NCBI GenBank assembly: GCA_027013145.1
Contig: JALUXX010000005.1
Span: forward strand, 45,804-109,803
Reading direction: 5' to 3'
DNA from: Gammaproteobacteria bacterium
GTDB taxonomy: Bacteria; Pseudomonadota; Gammaproteobacteria; 21-64-14
DNA length: 64,000 bases
Both the position numbers and the translations under genes were made by a program. The notes under the pieces were generated by a model. That model ran no database searches. It saw only the letters and a program-made list of their open reading frames with translations, and was not told the DNA's origin. Shown here in pieces: positions 27,873 through 37,364 of the stretch (its first letter is position 1; the number at the start of each line of letters is the position of its first letter).

Positions 27873-29333
27873 ATGAAACAAAGCATTCAGCTCCGCCTCG
27901 GCCAGCACCTGGCGATGACGCCGCAGCTCCAGCAGGCCATCCGCCTGTTGCAGATGTCGACCGTGGAGCTGCAACTCGAGATCCAGAAGGCGCTGGAATC
28001 CAACCTCATGCTGGAGTCCGGCGACGAGGCCGACGAGGACGCGCCGGCCCCGGGCAACGGCGCCGCCGAGCCCGCCGAAGCGCGGGCCGAAGCCGGCGCC
28101 GACGCCGAGGCGGGAGCCGGCAACGACACCATCCCCGAGGACCTCCCGGTCGACAGCGTCTGGGAGGACATCTACGACGTCCCCACGCCCTATTCGGGCC
28201 CGGCCGAGGACGGCCCCCGCGAGCTGGCGATCCACGGGGGCGAGAGCGAGTCCCTGCGCGGGCACCTGCTCTGGCAGATGAACCTCACCCCCTTCAGCGA
28301 CACCGATCTCGCGGTGGCGATGGCGCTCATCGACGCCATCGACGAAGACGGCTATCTCTCGGTATCGCTCGAAGAGATCCGGCAAGGACTCCCGGAGGCG
28401 GCGGGCCTCGAACTCGATGAGGTCGAGGCCGTCCTGCACCGCATACAGCAATTCGATCCAATCGGTTGCGGCGCGCGCAGCCTGGCCGAGTGCCTGACCA
28501 TCCAGCTCCAGCAGTTCGACCCGCACACGCCGGGGTTGCACAGCGCCCGCGCCATCGCCGCCGACCACCTCGACGCGCTCGGGCGGCGCGATCACGCGCA
28601 GATCATGCGCCAGCTCCGCATCGACGAGGAGGAATTCGAGCGGGCGGTGGCTCTCATCCGTTCGCTGAATCCGCGGCCCGGATCCGAGATCGCGGGACCG
28701 CCGCCGGCCTACATCGTCCCCGACGTATTCGTACGCAAGCATCGCGGCGTGTGGCGCGTCGAACTCAACCCCGAGTCCGCCCCGCGGCTGCGCGTCAATC
28801 CCTACTATGCGGGTCTGGTGAAGCGCGCCGACGACAGCGCCGACAACAACTGCCTCAAGAACCACCTGCAGGAGGCGCGCTGGTTCATCAAGAGCCTGCA
28901 GAACCGGAACGAGACCCTGCTCAAGGTGGCCACCTGCATCGTCGAGCGCCAGCGCGGGTTTCTCGAGCACGGCGAAGAGGCGATGAAGCCGCTGGTTCTG
29001 CGCGAGGTCGCCGAAGCGGTGAGCATGCACGAATCCACGATCTCCCGGATCACGACCCAGAAATACCTGCACACACCGCGGGGCATCTACGAGTTCAAGT
29101 ATTTCTTCTCGAGCCACGTAGGCACCGCCGACGGGGGCGAATGCTCCGCGACGGCCATACGCGCCAAGATTCGCAAGTTGATCGCCGCCGAAGACCCCGC
29201 ACACCCGCTCAGCGACAGCAAGATCGCCGAGACGCTCTCCCGGGAGGGCATCCCGGTGGCGCGGCGCACGGTGGCCAAGTATCGTGAGGCAATGTCTTTG
29301 CCTCCCTCCAACGAGCGCAAGTACCGGCGCTGA
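27873..29333 (+). CDS. rpoN: RNA polymerase sigma-54 factor
   Basis: A 486-residue sigma-54. Region I is the glutamine-rich QLRLGQHLAMTPQLQQAIRLLQMS type; region II is an acidic spacer rich in Glu, Asp and Ala (about residues 48-100); region III has the core-binding and DNA-binding parts, ending in the RpoN box ARRTVAKYRE near residue 470. It recognises -24/-12 promoters and needs ATP-driven activators. ATG 27873 begins the conserved MKQSIQLRLGQ. Neighbours lptB upstream and hpf, ptsN, rapZ downstream are the standard rpoN cluster. Confidence 0.97.
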   Translation: MKQSIQLRLGQHLAMTPQLQQAIRLLQMSTVELQLEIQKALESNLMLESGDEADEDAPAPGNGAAEPAEARAEAGADAEAGAGNDTIPEDLPVDSVWEDIYDVPTPYSGPAEDGPRELAIHGGESESLRGHLLWQMNLTPFSDTDLAVAMALIDAIDEDGYLSVSLEEIRQGLPEAAGLELDEVEAVLHRIQQFDPIGCGARSLAECLTIQLQQFDPHTPGLHSARAIAADHLDALGRRDHAQIMRQLRIDEEEFERAVALIRSLNPRPGSEIAGPPPAYIVPDVFVRKHRGVWRVELNPESAPRLRVNPYYAGLVKRADDSADNNCLKNHLQEARWFIKSLQNRNETLLKVATCIVERQRGFLEHGEEAMKPLVLREVAEAVSMHESTISRITTQKYLHTPRGIYEFKYFFSSHVGTADGGECSATAIRAKIRKLIAAEDPAHPLSDSKIAETLSREGIPVARRTVAKYREAMSLPPSNERKYRR

Positions 29334-29377
29334 AACCCAATCCGTAGGCAAGCCTCGCAGTCTCCAGGAGCCGACCC

Positions 29378-29692
29378 ATGCAGATCGATCTCACCGGACA
29401 TCATGTCGACATCACCCCGGCACTGCGCGAGTATGTCGACAGCAAGCTACAGCGCCTGCAACGGCATTTCGACCACGTCACCGACACCCATGTGGTGCTG
29501 AGCGTCGAGAAGGTGCGCCACAAGGCGGAAGCGACCCTCCAGCTCAGCGGCGCGACGGTACACGCCGACGCCGTCGACGAGGACATGTACGCGGCGATCG
29601 ACGCACTGGCGGACAAACTCGACCGCCAGCTCATGCGCCACAAGGAAAAGGCCAGCGACCACCGCGGGAACGGCGCCCCGCGCGGCGCCTGA
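29378..29692 (+). CDS. hpf: Ribosome hibernation promoting factor, short form
   Basis: A 104-residue HPF/YfiA-family protein beginning MQIDLTGHHVDITPALREYV, with DTHVVLSVEKVRHKAEATL in the middle and a charged C-terminal tail. The short form promotes 100S ribosome dimers together with RMF-type factors in stationary phase. AGGAG lies 7 bp before the ATG. It follows rpoN by 44 bp and precedes ptsN by 56 bp. Confidence 0.95.
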   Translation: MQIDLTGHHVDITPALREYVDSKLQRLQRHFDHVTDTHVVLSVEKVRHKAEATLQLSGATVHADAVDEDMYAAIDALADKLDRQLMRHKEKASDHRGNGAPRGA

Positions 29693-29748
29693 GCGCGCAC
29701 GTCGGCGCAGCGCGCGGCCGCACCGCGCACCAGGACACTCGAGCGGCG

Positions 29749-30219
29749 ATGCGCATCACCGAACTGCTCACGCCGGCCCGCGTCGCCTGCGGCGCCGAGG
29801 CCGGCAGCAAGAAGCGCGTCCTCGAGCGCCTGGGCGCTCTGGCGGTCGCCGATATCCCGGACCTGACCCCGACGGAAGCCTTCGACAGCCTCGTCGCCCG
29901 CGAGCGCCTGGGGACCACCGCGCTCGGCAACGGGGTCGCGCTGCCCCATGGGCGTCTGGCGGGCGCGCGCCACGCCACCGGCGCGCTGCTCACGCTCGCG
30001 CAGGGCATCGACTTCGACGCCCCGGACGGCCGACCCGTCGACCTGCTGTTCGCGCTGCTGGTCCCCGCGGCGCATACCGAGGAACACCTCGACGTCCTCG
30101 CAGGACTGGCCAGGATGTTCAGCGACGCGCGGGTCTGCGCCGCGCTGCGCGGCTGCACGTCCGGCGCCGGGCTCCTCGCGGCGGTCGCCGACTGGGACGC
30201 GCGGTGGGCGACGGCGTGA
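29749..30219 (+). CDS. ptsN: PTS IIA-like nitrogen-regulatory protein
   Basis: A 156-residue EIIA-Ntr of the fructose/mannitol IIA fold. The phospho-accepting histidine is His67 in GNGVALPHGRL. It has no transport partner and acts as a regulator, in known systems on potassium uptake, sigma-54 functions and carbon/nitrogen balance. The stop overlaps the hprK GTG by four bases. Confidence 0.95.
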   Translation: MRITELLTPARVACGAEAGSKKRVLERLGALAVADIPDLTPTEAFDSLVARERLGTTALGNGVALPHGRLAGARHATGALLTLAQGIDFDAPDGRPVDLLFALLVPAAHTEEHLDVLAGLARMFSDARVCAALRGCTSGAGLLAAVADWDARWATA

Positions 30220-31163
30220 GCACCACGACCGTCCGCGACCTCTTCGCGGCGCTGCAGGCGCACCTCGGGCTGGCATGGGCCGCCGGCGCGGACGGCGGCG
30301 GGCGGGTCGTGCGCACGCCCGGCGACGACGCGGGTTCGAGCGCGTCCCTGGTCGACCGCCTGAACCTCATCGAGCCCGCCTCGGTGGCGGTCCTCGGCAG
30401 CCGCGAACTCCACTTCCTGGAAAGCCTGCGCAGCGGCTCCCGCGCCGACGCCCTCGAGCGCCTGCTCGGCTCCGGGGTCACGGCGCTGATCGTCGCCGAC
30501 GCCCGGGCGGTCCCCGAAGAGCTCCGCGCGAGCGCCGAGGCCGCCGGCACGCCCGTGCTGACCAGCCCGCGCCCCGCGGCCGAGGTGGTCAGCGGCGTGC
30601 GCCGCCATCTCGCCCATCTGTTCTCCGAGCAGGTGATCCTGCACGGCGTATTCATGGAGGTGATGGGGATCGGCGTGCTCATCACCGGGGACAGCAGCGT
30701 CGGCAAGAGCGAGCTCGCCCTGGAGCTGGTGAGCCGGGGGCACCGGCTGATCGCCGACGACGCCCCCGAGTTCTCGCGCATCGACGCCGACACCCTCAAC
30801 GGGACCTGTCCCGAGATCCTGCGCGACTTCCTCGAGGTGCGCGGGCTGGGCCTGCTCAACGTGCGCGCGATGTACGGCGATGGGGCCATTCGCCGCAGCA
30901 AGTATCTGCGCCTGCTCGTGCACCTGCAACCGGCCGGCAACCGCCGCCTGCGCGAGATGGACCGGATCTCCCCCTACCGGCGCATGCGGCGCATCCTGGG
31001 CGTGGAAGTGCCGGAAATCACGCTGCCGGTGGCCACCGGGCGCAATCTCGCCGTCCTGGTCGAGGCGGCGGTGCGCAGCCACGTGCTTTACATGAACGGC
31101 TACGACGCCGGGCGCGACTTCGAGGAACGCCAGCGCCTCCTGCTGGAGCGCCAGACGCCGTGA
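30216..31163 (+). CDS. hprK: HPr kinase/phosphorylase
   Basis: A 315-residue HprK. The N-terminal half is divergent (residues 1-130); the catalytic half has the Walker A GDSSVGKSELALEL (about 158-171), LIADDAPEF and EVRGLGLLNVRAMYG, the HprK signature. It phosphorylates HPr on Ser46 and reverses this with phosphate. The HPr in this operon has a serine at exactly that position, so the pair is complete. GTG 30216 overlaps ptsN; the longer start at 30204 is unlikely. HprK is found in many proteobacteria that lack sugar-transporting PTS. Confidence 0.94.
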   Translation: MSTTTVRDLFAALQAHLGLAWAAGADGGGRVVRTPGDDAGSSASLVDRLNLIEPASVAVLGSRELHFLESLRSGSRADALERLLGSGVTALIVADARAVPEELRASAEAAGTPVLTSPRPAAEVVSGVRRHLAHLFSEQVILHGVFMEVMGIGVLITGDSSVGKSELALELVSRGHRLIADDAPEFSRIDADTLNGTCPEILRDFLEVRGLGLLNVRAMYGDGAIRRSKYLRLLVHLQPAGNRRLREMDRISPYRRMRRILGVEVPEITLPVATGRNLAVLVEAAVRSHVLYMNGYDAGRDFEERQRLLLERQTP

Positions 31164-32017
31164 AGCTGATCATCGTCAGCGGGCTGTCGGGCGCCGGCAA
31201 GAGCATCGTCCTGCATACGCTGGAGGATCTGGACTACTATTGCATCGACAACCTGCCGGTCGGGATGCTGCGCGCCTTCGCCGAACAGTTCGGCGGCTCC
31301 GGCGCGCAGCCGGTGGAGAAGGCGGCGGTGGGCATCGATGCGCGCAACCAGCCGCACGACCTGCAGCACTTTCCGCAGATCGTGGAACAGATCGAAGACA
31401 GCGGACTGGACTGTGAGATATTCTTCATCCACGCCGGTGACGAGACCCTGCTGCAGCGCTTCAGCGAGACCCGGCGCCGACACCCGCTCACGCGCGACGG
31501 GATCACGCTGGCCGAGGCGATCGAACTGGAGCGCCGGCTGCTGGCGCCGATCGCCGAGCGCGCCGACATGCAGCTCGACACCAGCCGCACGAACGTGCAC
31601 CAGCTCCGCGATCTCGTGCGCGAGCGCGTCGAGCGCCGCTCGCCGCGAGAACTCTCGCTGTTGTTCCAGTCATTCGGATACAAGCACGGGCTGCCCGGGG
31701 ACGCCGACTTCGTCTTCGACCTGCGCTGCCTGCCGAACCCCCATTGGGAAGCGGAATTGCGCCCGCTCACCGGTATGGACGAGCGCGTCGGCGCCTACCT
31801 CGCGGGCGACGCCCGGGTCGCGCGCATGATCGGGCAGATCACGCAGTTCCTGGAGGACTGGATCCCCCGCTTCGAGGCGGAGAACCGCAGTTATCTGACC
31901 GTCGCGCTCGGCTGCACCGGTGGCCAGCACCGCTCCGTGTACGTCGCCGAGCGTCTTGCCGCCCACTTTCGCGGCAAGCGGGCGCACGTCACGACACGCC
32001 ACAGGGAACTGACATGA
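31160..32017 (+). CDS. rapZ: RNase adapter protein RapZ
   Basis: A 285-residue RapZ/YvcJ protein: N-terminal P-loop kinase-like domain with GLSGAGKS (residues 8-15) and YYCIDNLPVGML, and the C-terminal RNA-binding domain with FGYKHGLPGDADFVFDLRCLPNP split over its conserved core and GCTGGQHRSVYVAE near the end. In enterobacteria RapZ delivers GlmZ sRNA to RNase E and senses glucosamine 6-phosphate. GTG 31160 overlaps hprK and the stop overlaps the next ATG. Confidence 0.96.
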   Translation: MKLIIVSGLSGAGKSIVLHTLEDLDYYCIDNLPVGMLRAFAEQFGGSGAQPVEKAAVGIDARNQPHDLQHFPQIVEQIEDSGLDCEIFFIHAGDETLLQRFSETRRRHPLTRDGITLAEAIELERRLLAPIAERADMQLDTSRTNVHQLRDLVRERVERRSPRELSLLFQSFGYKHGLPGDADFVFDLRCLPNPHWEAELRPLTGMDERVGAYLAGDARVARMIGQITQFLEDWIPRFEAENRSYLTVALGCTGGQHRSVYVAERLAAHFRGKRAHVTTRHRELT

Positions 32018-32436
32018 CCGTCGGCCTGTTGATCGTCACCCACAACCGCATCGGCTCCGAGCTGCTGGATACGGCGACCAACATGCTCGGGATCTGCCCC
32101 CTGGCCACGCTCGTCCTTCCGGTCACGCCCGACACCGATCCGGACCGCACCTGCGCGGCGGCACGGCGCATGGTCCGCGACCTGGATCAGGGCGAAGGCG
32201 TGCTGATCCTCACCGACGTCTACGGCTCGACGCCGAGCAACATCGCCAGCCGTTTGCGCGAACACGAGCGCGTGCGCGTGGTGGCCGGAGTCAACCTGCC
32301 GATGCTGATCCGGATCCTGAACTATCCGCGCCTGGAACTGGACGAGCTGGCCGAGAAGGCCCTCAGCGGCGGGCGCGACGGCGTACTGCTTTGCAAGCCG
32401 GACCCGGGCGATACCCCGAAGCCGGGCGCGAAATGA
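32014..32436 (+). CDS. Mannose-family PTS EIIA-like protein
   Basis: A 140-residue EIIA-Man fold protein. The phosphorylation histidine is His10 in GLLIVTHNRIG; LILTDVYGSTPSNIASRL follows near residue 70. No EIIB, EIIC or EIID accompanies it, so it probably has a regulatory or phosphate-sink role, as in other proteobacteria with hprK-rapZ-manX-type clusters. It overlaps rapZ and HPr by four bases each. Confidence 0.92.
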   Translation: MTVGLLIVTHNRIGSELLDTATNMLGICPLATLVLPVTPDTDPDRTCAAARRMVRDLDQGEGVLILTDVYGSTPSNIASRLREHERVRVVAGVNLPMLIRILNYPRLELDELAEKALSGGRDGVLLCKPDPGDTPKPGAK

Positions 32437-32702
32437 TCGTCCGCGAGCTGCCCATCGTCAACCGCCTCGGCCTGCACGCGCGCGCCGCGGCCAAGTTCGT
32501 CAACCTTGCGGGACGCTTCGAGAGCGACGTACAGCTCAAGCGCGGCGCGCAACAGGTCAACGGCAAGAGCATCATGGGCGTGATGATGCTGGCGGCGGCG
32601 CGGGGGATGACCGTGACGCTGATCGTCAGCGGCGCGGACGAGGAGGAGGCCGCGCGCCACCTCGAGGAGCTGGTGGCCGGGCGTTTCGGCGAAGAGGAAT
32701 AG
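32433..32702 (+). CDS. ptsH: Phosphocarrier protein HPr
   Basis: An 89-residue HPr with the active histidine His15 in NRLGLHARAAAK and a regulatory serine Ser46 in NGKSIMGVMML, target of HprK. It transfers phosphate from EI to the two EIIA proteins encoded upstream. It could also be named ptsO/npr. The EI gene starts 103 bp downstream after a hairpin. Confidence 0.95.
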   Translation: MIVRELPIVNRLGLHARAAAKFVNLAGRFESDVQLKRGAQQVNGKSIMGVMMLAAARGMTVTLIVSGADEEEAARHLEELVAGRFGEEE

Positions 32703-32713
32703 GGAGCGGGGAT

Positions 32714-32744
32714 CCGGCGGCCGCCCGGCGCGAGCGGCCGCCGG
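32714..32744 (+). other. Intercistronic hairpin between HPr and EI genes
   Basis: An 11-bp perfect GC stem (CCGGCGGCCGC, 32714-32724; GCGGCCGCCGG, 32734-32744) with a 9-nt loop, without a T run. It may attenuate read-through or protect the upstream message, lowering EI relative to HPr. Confidence 0.5.
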
Positions 32745-32805
32745 GGATCGGCGAACCGCGGGACGGGGACGAGGCCTGTGCCGCCCGCAGGGGGACACCG
32801 CAGCG

Positions 32806-34539
32806 ATGAGCCTGCTACTGGTCGGGACCGGCGTGGCGCGCGGCGTTGCCATCGGCAAGGCCCACGTGCTCCAGCACGGCCGGCCCGACATCCCCGAGTA
32901 CACGATCCCGCGCCGCGCGGTCGACGCCGAGGTGGCACGCCTGCGCGCCGCGCTCGAGCGCACGCGTAGCGAACTCGAGGCGATCCGCGATCAGGTATCG
33001 GGGACGCTGTCGACCGAGATCGTCTCCTTCCTCGACACCCACCTCCTCATGCTGCGCGACTCGAGCCTCTCCGAGGCGCCGGCCGAGCACATCCGCACCC
33101 GGCTCTGCAACGCCGAATGGGCCCTCGAACAGCAGCGCGACCTGCTGGCGCGGATGTTCGCCGGCATGGACGACGAATACCTGCGCAGCCGCAGCGAGGA
33201 CGTCGATCACGTGATCGGGCGCGTGCAGCGCATCCTGCTCGAACAGGAGACCCGCGGCCACCGCGGCGCCCAGCGCCGCCCCGAGGGGCGGGTGGTGCTC
33301 GCCGAAGACCTCAACCCCGCCGATCTGGTGCTCATGCACCACCAGGGCCTGCTCGCCTGCGTCACCGAGTCCGGCGGCCCGCTCTCGCACACGGCCATCC
33401 TGGCGCGCAGCCTGCGCATCCCGACCATCGTCGGCGTGCATCACGTACGCGACTACATCCGCGACGACGAGCTGATCGTGGTGGACGGAGACCGCGGCAC
33501 CGTGCTCGCGGACGTCGACGAGGCCTCGCTGGCCCACTACCGCAAACGCCAGCAACAGCAGCGGCGCTACCGCGCCACCCTCGCCCGTCTGCGCGGCAAG
33601 CCGGCCATCACCCGCGACGGGCGCCCGATCAAGCTGCAGGGCAACATCGAGCTGCCGGAAGACGCCGCCCAACTGCGCGAGAACGGGGCCGAGGGCGTCG
33701 GCCTCTACCGTACGGAGTTTTTGTTCATGAACCGCGAGGCGCCGCCGGACGAGGAGGAGCAGCTCCGAGCCTACCTCGGCGTGGTGCACGCCCTCGAAGG
33801 GGCGCCGCTCACGATCCGCACCCTCGATCTCGGGGCCGACAAGCCGGACCCGGGCGCGGCCGGCGCCCCGTGCATGAATCCCGCCCTCGGGCTGCGCGCG
33901 ATCCGCCGCTGCCTGCGCGAGACGGCGCTGTTCAAGGCGCAACTGCGCGCGATCCTGCGCGCCTCGGCGCACGGGCCGGTGCGCATGATGATCCCGATGC
34001 TCTCGAACCTCCACGAGATCGCCCAGGTGCGCGCGCTGATCGCGGAAGTCAAGGACGAGCTGCGCGCGCAAGGCGAGCCCTTCGACGCCGACCTCGACGT
34101 CGGCGGCATGATCGAGGTCCCGGCGGCCGCCGTGGCCGCGCCGCTTTTCGCCGCCCGGCTCGACTTCCTGTCGCTCGGCACCAACGACCTGATCCAGTAC
34201 ACGCTGGCCATCGACCGCGTCGACGACGAGGTGACCTACCTCTACGACCCCCTGCACCCGGCGGTGCTGCGCCTGATCCACGGCGTCATCCAGGCCGGGC
34301 GGCGCGCGGGGATCCCGGTCTCGATGTGCGGGGAGATGGCCGGCGACGTGCGCTACACGCGCCTGCTGCTCGGCCTCGGCCTGGCCGAGTTCAGCATGCA
34401 CCCCGCCTCGCTGCTCGAGGTCAAGCACATCGTCAACGACAGCCACGCGGGGGAGTTGGCCGACCTCGCCGCGCGCCTGCTCGCCGCCGAGACCCCGGAA
34501 GAGACGGAGGAGCTGCTGGCGCGGCTGGGCGCGAGGTGA
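32806..34539 (+). CDS. ptsI: PTS enzyme I
   Basis: A 577-residue EI: N-terminal HPr-binding domain, phosphohistidine domain with His195 in GGPLSHTAILARS, and a C-terminal PEP-binding barrel (GLYRTEFLFMNREAPPDEEEQ and LSLGTNDLIQYTLAIDR; active cysteine in PVSMCGEMAGD). It takes phosphate from PEP to HPr. No GAF domain is present, so it is the general EI type, not PtsP. It ends the ptsN-hprK-rapZ-EIIA-HPr-EI operon, convergent with a porin gene. Confidence 0.96.
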   Translation: MSLLLVGTGVARGVAIGKAHVLQHGRPDIPEYTIPRRAVDAEVARLRAALERTRSELEAIRDQVSGTLSTEIVSFLDTHLLMLRDSSLSEAPAEHIRTRLCNAEWALEQQRDLLARMFAGMDDEYLRSRSEDVDHVIGRVQRILLEQETRGHRGAQRRPEGRVVLAEDLNPADLVLMHHQGLLACVTESGGPLSHTAILARSLRIPTIVGVHHVRDYIRDDELIVVDGDRGTVLADVDEASLAHYRKRQQQQRRYRATLARLRGKPAITRDGRPIKLQGNIELPEDAAQLRENGAEGVGLYRTEFLFMNREAPPDEEEQLRAYLGVVHALEGAPLTIRTLDLGADKPDPGAAGAPCMNPALGLRAIRRCLRETALFKAQLRAILRASAHGPVRMMIPMLSNLHEIAQVRALIAEVKDELRAQGEPFDADLDVGGMIEVPAAAVAAPLFAARLDFLSLGTNDLIQYTLAIDRVDDEVTYLYDPLHPAVLRLIHGVIQAGRRAGIPVSMCGEMAGDVRYTRLLLGLGLAEFSMHPASLLEVKHIVNDSHAGELADLAARLLAAETPEETEELLARLGAR

Positions 34540-34567
34540 CGGCGGCGCCCCGCGGGCGCGGAGAAGA

Positions 34568-34614
34568 GCGGGCGCCCCCCTACCCGGGGACCGGGGGGGG
34601 CCGGGGGCGCCCGC
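34568..34614. terminator. GC-rich hairpin between convergent ptsI and porin genes
   Basis: GCGGGCGCCCCC (34568-34579) pairs perfectly with GGGGGCGCCCGC (34603-34614), with further G/C pairing possible inside the loop. It lies between two convergent stop codons. No T tract follows in either direction, so it is a candidate bidirectional block to transcription only. Confidence 0.45.
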
Positions 34615-34633
34615 CGCCGCGACCGCACGCGCG

Positions 34634-35689
34634 TCAGAACGCGACCTGGTACTGCACCAGGAAGACGTTCTCGGTATAGCCGCCGCTGGACTTGCCGCCG
34701 CTCACGCCGCTCCAGGTCTTCTTGTCGCCGCTGGCGATGACGTAGTTGACCTGCAGCCGCCCGTTGTACTTGCTGTGGGCCAGCCACACGTTCAGGCCGA
34801 GGTAGGTGTTCTGCAGGTCGGAGGAGGCGCCGTTCTTGCGGCTGTGCCCGTCGTAGAAGCGCACCACCGCCTGCATCGGACGCAGCGCGCGGAACTTGTA
34901 GCCGGCGCCCACGTACCACACCCGCTCGTGCCGGTCCTGGCCAAGCACGCCGTTGCCGGAGATCCACTCGGCGCGGGCGCTCAGGGGGCCGCTCGCGGCG
35001 CGCGCGGCCACGTCCCAGACCTTGTAGTCGCGTAGATCGGGAGCGGTTCCGGCGCTCTGGCTGGTCCCGTAGGAGACCTCGGCGTGCGCGCGCACCGGGC
35101 CGCGGGTATCGTACATCGCGCGGATGGCCCAGGCGTTGTCCGAACCCGGGGTCCCGCCGCTTACCGCCGAGGAGCGCGTCGTCGGGTTGAAGATCCCGGC
35201 GTCGTAGCCGAAGCCGCCGAGGATCTTGCGCCCGCTGAGCATCACGCCGGCGCTGCGCTCGAGGACCAGGCCCTTCTCCATGCCGCGCTTGGTGATCTCC
35301 AGGGCCTTGCCGGAGACGTTGAAGTCCATGCCCACCGGCGTCTTGAACATGCCGAGGCTGATCTTGGCGGCGTGGTTGATTTTGTAGCCCGCCACCGCGT
35401 CCTTGATGATGTTCGGCAGGATGTTCGACTTGCCGTCCGCCTTGTTGAAGTCGACCTGCAGCTTGCCGAACACGTGGTCCTGTTTGAGCTTGAAGCCGAT
35501 GCGGATGCGGTCGGCGCCGAACTTCAGGCTGCTCTTCGTATTGCCGACCTTGGCCTTGCCGGCCTGCGCGGTGATCTGCGCGAAGCCGAACCACTTCACC
35601 TGCGGCAGTTGCATCGCCGCCTGCGCCCCTGCCGTCGTCGCACCGAGGACGACGCCCGTTACTGCTGCCGCCAGTAGAGTTCTGTTCAT
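34634..35689 (-). CDS. OprP/OprO-like outer-membrane porin
   Basis: A 351-residue outer-membrane protein: signal peptide ending AGAQA (about residue 24), then alternating beta-strand sequence beginning VKWFGFAQITAQAG, with SLGMFKTPVGMDF typical of the phosphate-selective porin O/P family, and a C-terminal aromatic strand FLVQYQVAF. Function is passive diffusion; selectivity is unknown. ATG 35689 has GGAGG at 10 bp; the long upstream extension is not real. The 292-bp gap to the next gene holds the promoter region but no clear boxes. Confidence 0.88.
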   Translation of the reverse strand: MNRTLLAAAVTGVVLGATTAGAQAAMQLPQVKWFGFAQITAQAGKAKVGNTKSSLKFGADRIRIGFKLKQDHVFGKLQVDFNKADGKSNILPNIIKDAVAGYKINHAAKISLGMFKTPVGMDFNVSGKALEITKRGMEKGLVLERSAGVMLSGRKILGGFGYDAGIFNPTTRSSAVSGGTPGSDNAWAIRAMYDTRGPVRAHAEVSYGTSQSAGTAPDLRDYKVWDVAARAASGPLSARAEWISGNGVLGQDRHERVWYVGAGYKFRALRPMQAVVRFYDGHSRKNGASSDLQNTYLGLNVWLAHSKYNGRLQVNYVIASGDKKTWSGVSGGKSSGGYTENVFLVQYQVAF

Positions 35690-35981
35690 GCCGAGTGTTC
35701 CTCCCGTGGCTGGTTGAATACCTATGAAATTAATGGTCTTTCCGGAGGGCCGGGCGCCCGCGCGCCCGGAAGGTCCCCCCGCCTGCAATTCGCGGCCTGA
35801 ATTCAACAGACTGCGAACGTCCTGGAGTGTAGCGGAAGGCCAAAGCCCGTACAACCGTCCGGGGTTTGGCGGCCCGCGCGGGACGGCCGGGCGGGTTCAA
35901 ACGCCGGCCGCGACGGGTTTGTGACGGGGCTATATCGGGGGACACGCCGCGCCCGCCACGGGACGACCGCGGCGGGCGCAG

Positions 35982-37148
35982 TCAGAAGAACTCGACGTGC
36001 AGGCGCAGGATCCCCACCCAGGCGTCGGGCAGGTTGCCGCCGGGGTTCACGACGTACTGCAGGTCCGGCTGGAGGTAGAAATAGTGATTGAGGCGGGCCG
36101 CGTAGGTGACCTCGTAGCTGGTCTCGGCGCGCGCTCCGCGCACCCAGGCGCGCGCGGCCCCGAAGCTGAACAGGTCGTCCGGGCGCCCCGGCACCATGCC
36201 CTTCCAGCGCATCCCGAGCCCCAGGTAGCGCGGGACGGGATCGGTGCCGCGGCTGCTCGTGCCGTACTGGAGGAAGGCGCCGACGCGCCCGCCGCGGGCG
36301 AGACGGCGGCGCAGCTCCAGGATCCCGTAGGTGCCCGTATCGGTCGATCCCGGTCCGGAGCGGCCGGCGGCGTAGCGCCAGACTCCGAGCTTCGCACCGA
36401 CGGCCCCGCCGCGGCTGTGCCAGCCGCCCTCGGCGAGCGCGAGGTAGCCGCGGCTGAAGAAGGTCTCCGGCCGCCCGGGGTCGCCCTGGAAGACCCCGAG
36501 GCGCAGTGCCGCCCCGCCGCGGTGGAAGGCGGCCATGGCGCCGAAGCCCGGGTGCGGATAGGTCCCCACGGGCATGTTGGCCGTGAGCGTGGGCGCGATC
36601 CCGAAGGAGGAGTTGATCAGGGTGCTGGCGACGCCGGTGACGACGAAGTGATAGTTGAGGTCCATCAGACCGGCGCGCAGGTCGGCGCTGCGCCCGAGGC
36701 GCTGGCGGTAGTTCAGCTCGTAGAGGCGCACGCGCGAGGCGGTCGCGAGGTTGCTGACCCCCTGGATGTCACCCACGGCATCCGCCGAGGGCCGCCCGCT
36801 CCCCACCCCCAACACGGTCGCCGTGAGCAGCCCGCCCGGCCACCACCCCGCGAGGCCGGTGTCGAGGGCGAAACCCGCCTGCGCGGCGACGTCTCCGGTC
36901 GCCTCGCGCTCGAGGCCGCCGCCGAGATCGGCGACGGTCTCGAGGTCGATGTGGGCCGCCCAGGTGATCGCCTCGCGGAACCGGTGCAGCGGCAGGTATT
37001 CGGCCGAGAGCGCGGGCAGGCGACGCGCGGTGTCGGCGTGGCCGTGCGCGCCCGCCGCCCGGGCACCCGGCGCGGCGGCCGCCAGCAGCGCCAGCAGCAC
37101 CGCCGGCCGGAACGCGCCGCCGGTGATGTCGTCGTGTTCGTCCCGCAT
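35982..37148 (-). CDS. OprB-like carbohydrate porin family protein
   Basis: A 388-residue outer-membrane protein with a short N-terminal signal (VLLALLAAAAPGARA, cleavage about residue 31) and the OprB family pattern: LYELNYRQRLGRSADLRAGL, NSSFGIAPTL, YPHPGFGAMA, SRGYLALAEGGW, and the end ILRLHVEFF. OprB-type porins take up sugars and small organic acids, but autotrophs carry them too and the substrate is open. It is divergent from the FixH-like gene. Confidence 0.85.
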   Translation of the reverse strand: MRDEHDDITGGAFRPAVLLALLAAAAPGARAAGAHGHADTARRLPALSAEYLPLHRFREAITWAAHIDLETVADLGGGLEREATGDVAAQAGFALDTGLAGWWPGGLLTATVLGVGSGRPSADAVGDIQGVSNLATASRVRLYELNYRQRLGRSADLRAGLMDLNYHFVVTGVASTLINSSFGIAPTLTANMPVGTYPHPGFGAMAAFHRGGAALRLGVFQGDPGRPETFFSRGYLALAEGGWHSRGGAVGAKLGVWRYAAGRSGPGSTDTGTYGILELRRRLARGGRVGAFLQYGTSSRGTDPVPRYLGLGMRWKGMVPGRPDDLFSFGAARAWVRGARAETSYEVTYAARLNHYFYLQPDLQYVVNPGGNLPDAWVGILRLHVEFF

Positions 37149-37364
37149 CCGCCACCGATGATCTTTGTCGAAGATCCGACTGCAACGACCGCGATCCTTC
37201 GACTACGACCGCTGGATGCCGGGGGGGCGCCGAAGGGCGCCGCAAGGATACCACACCCGGCGCCGGCGCCCCGCCGGGGGAACGCCCCGCGGGCGCCGGG
37301 GTCAGACGGACAGCAGCGGTGCGCACCGACCCGTTCCCTGACGCCCATTCGGAGGATTGCCGTC

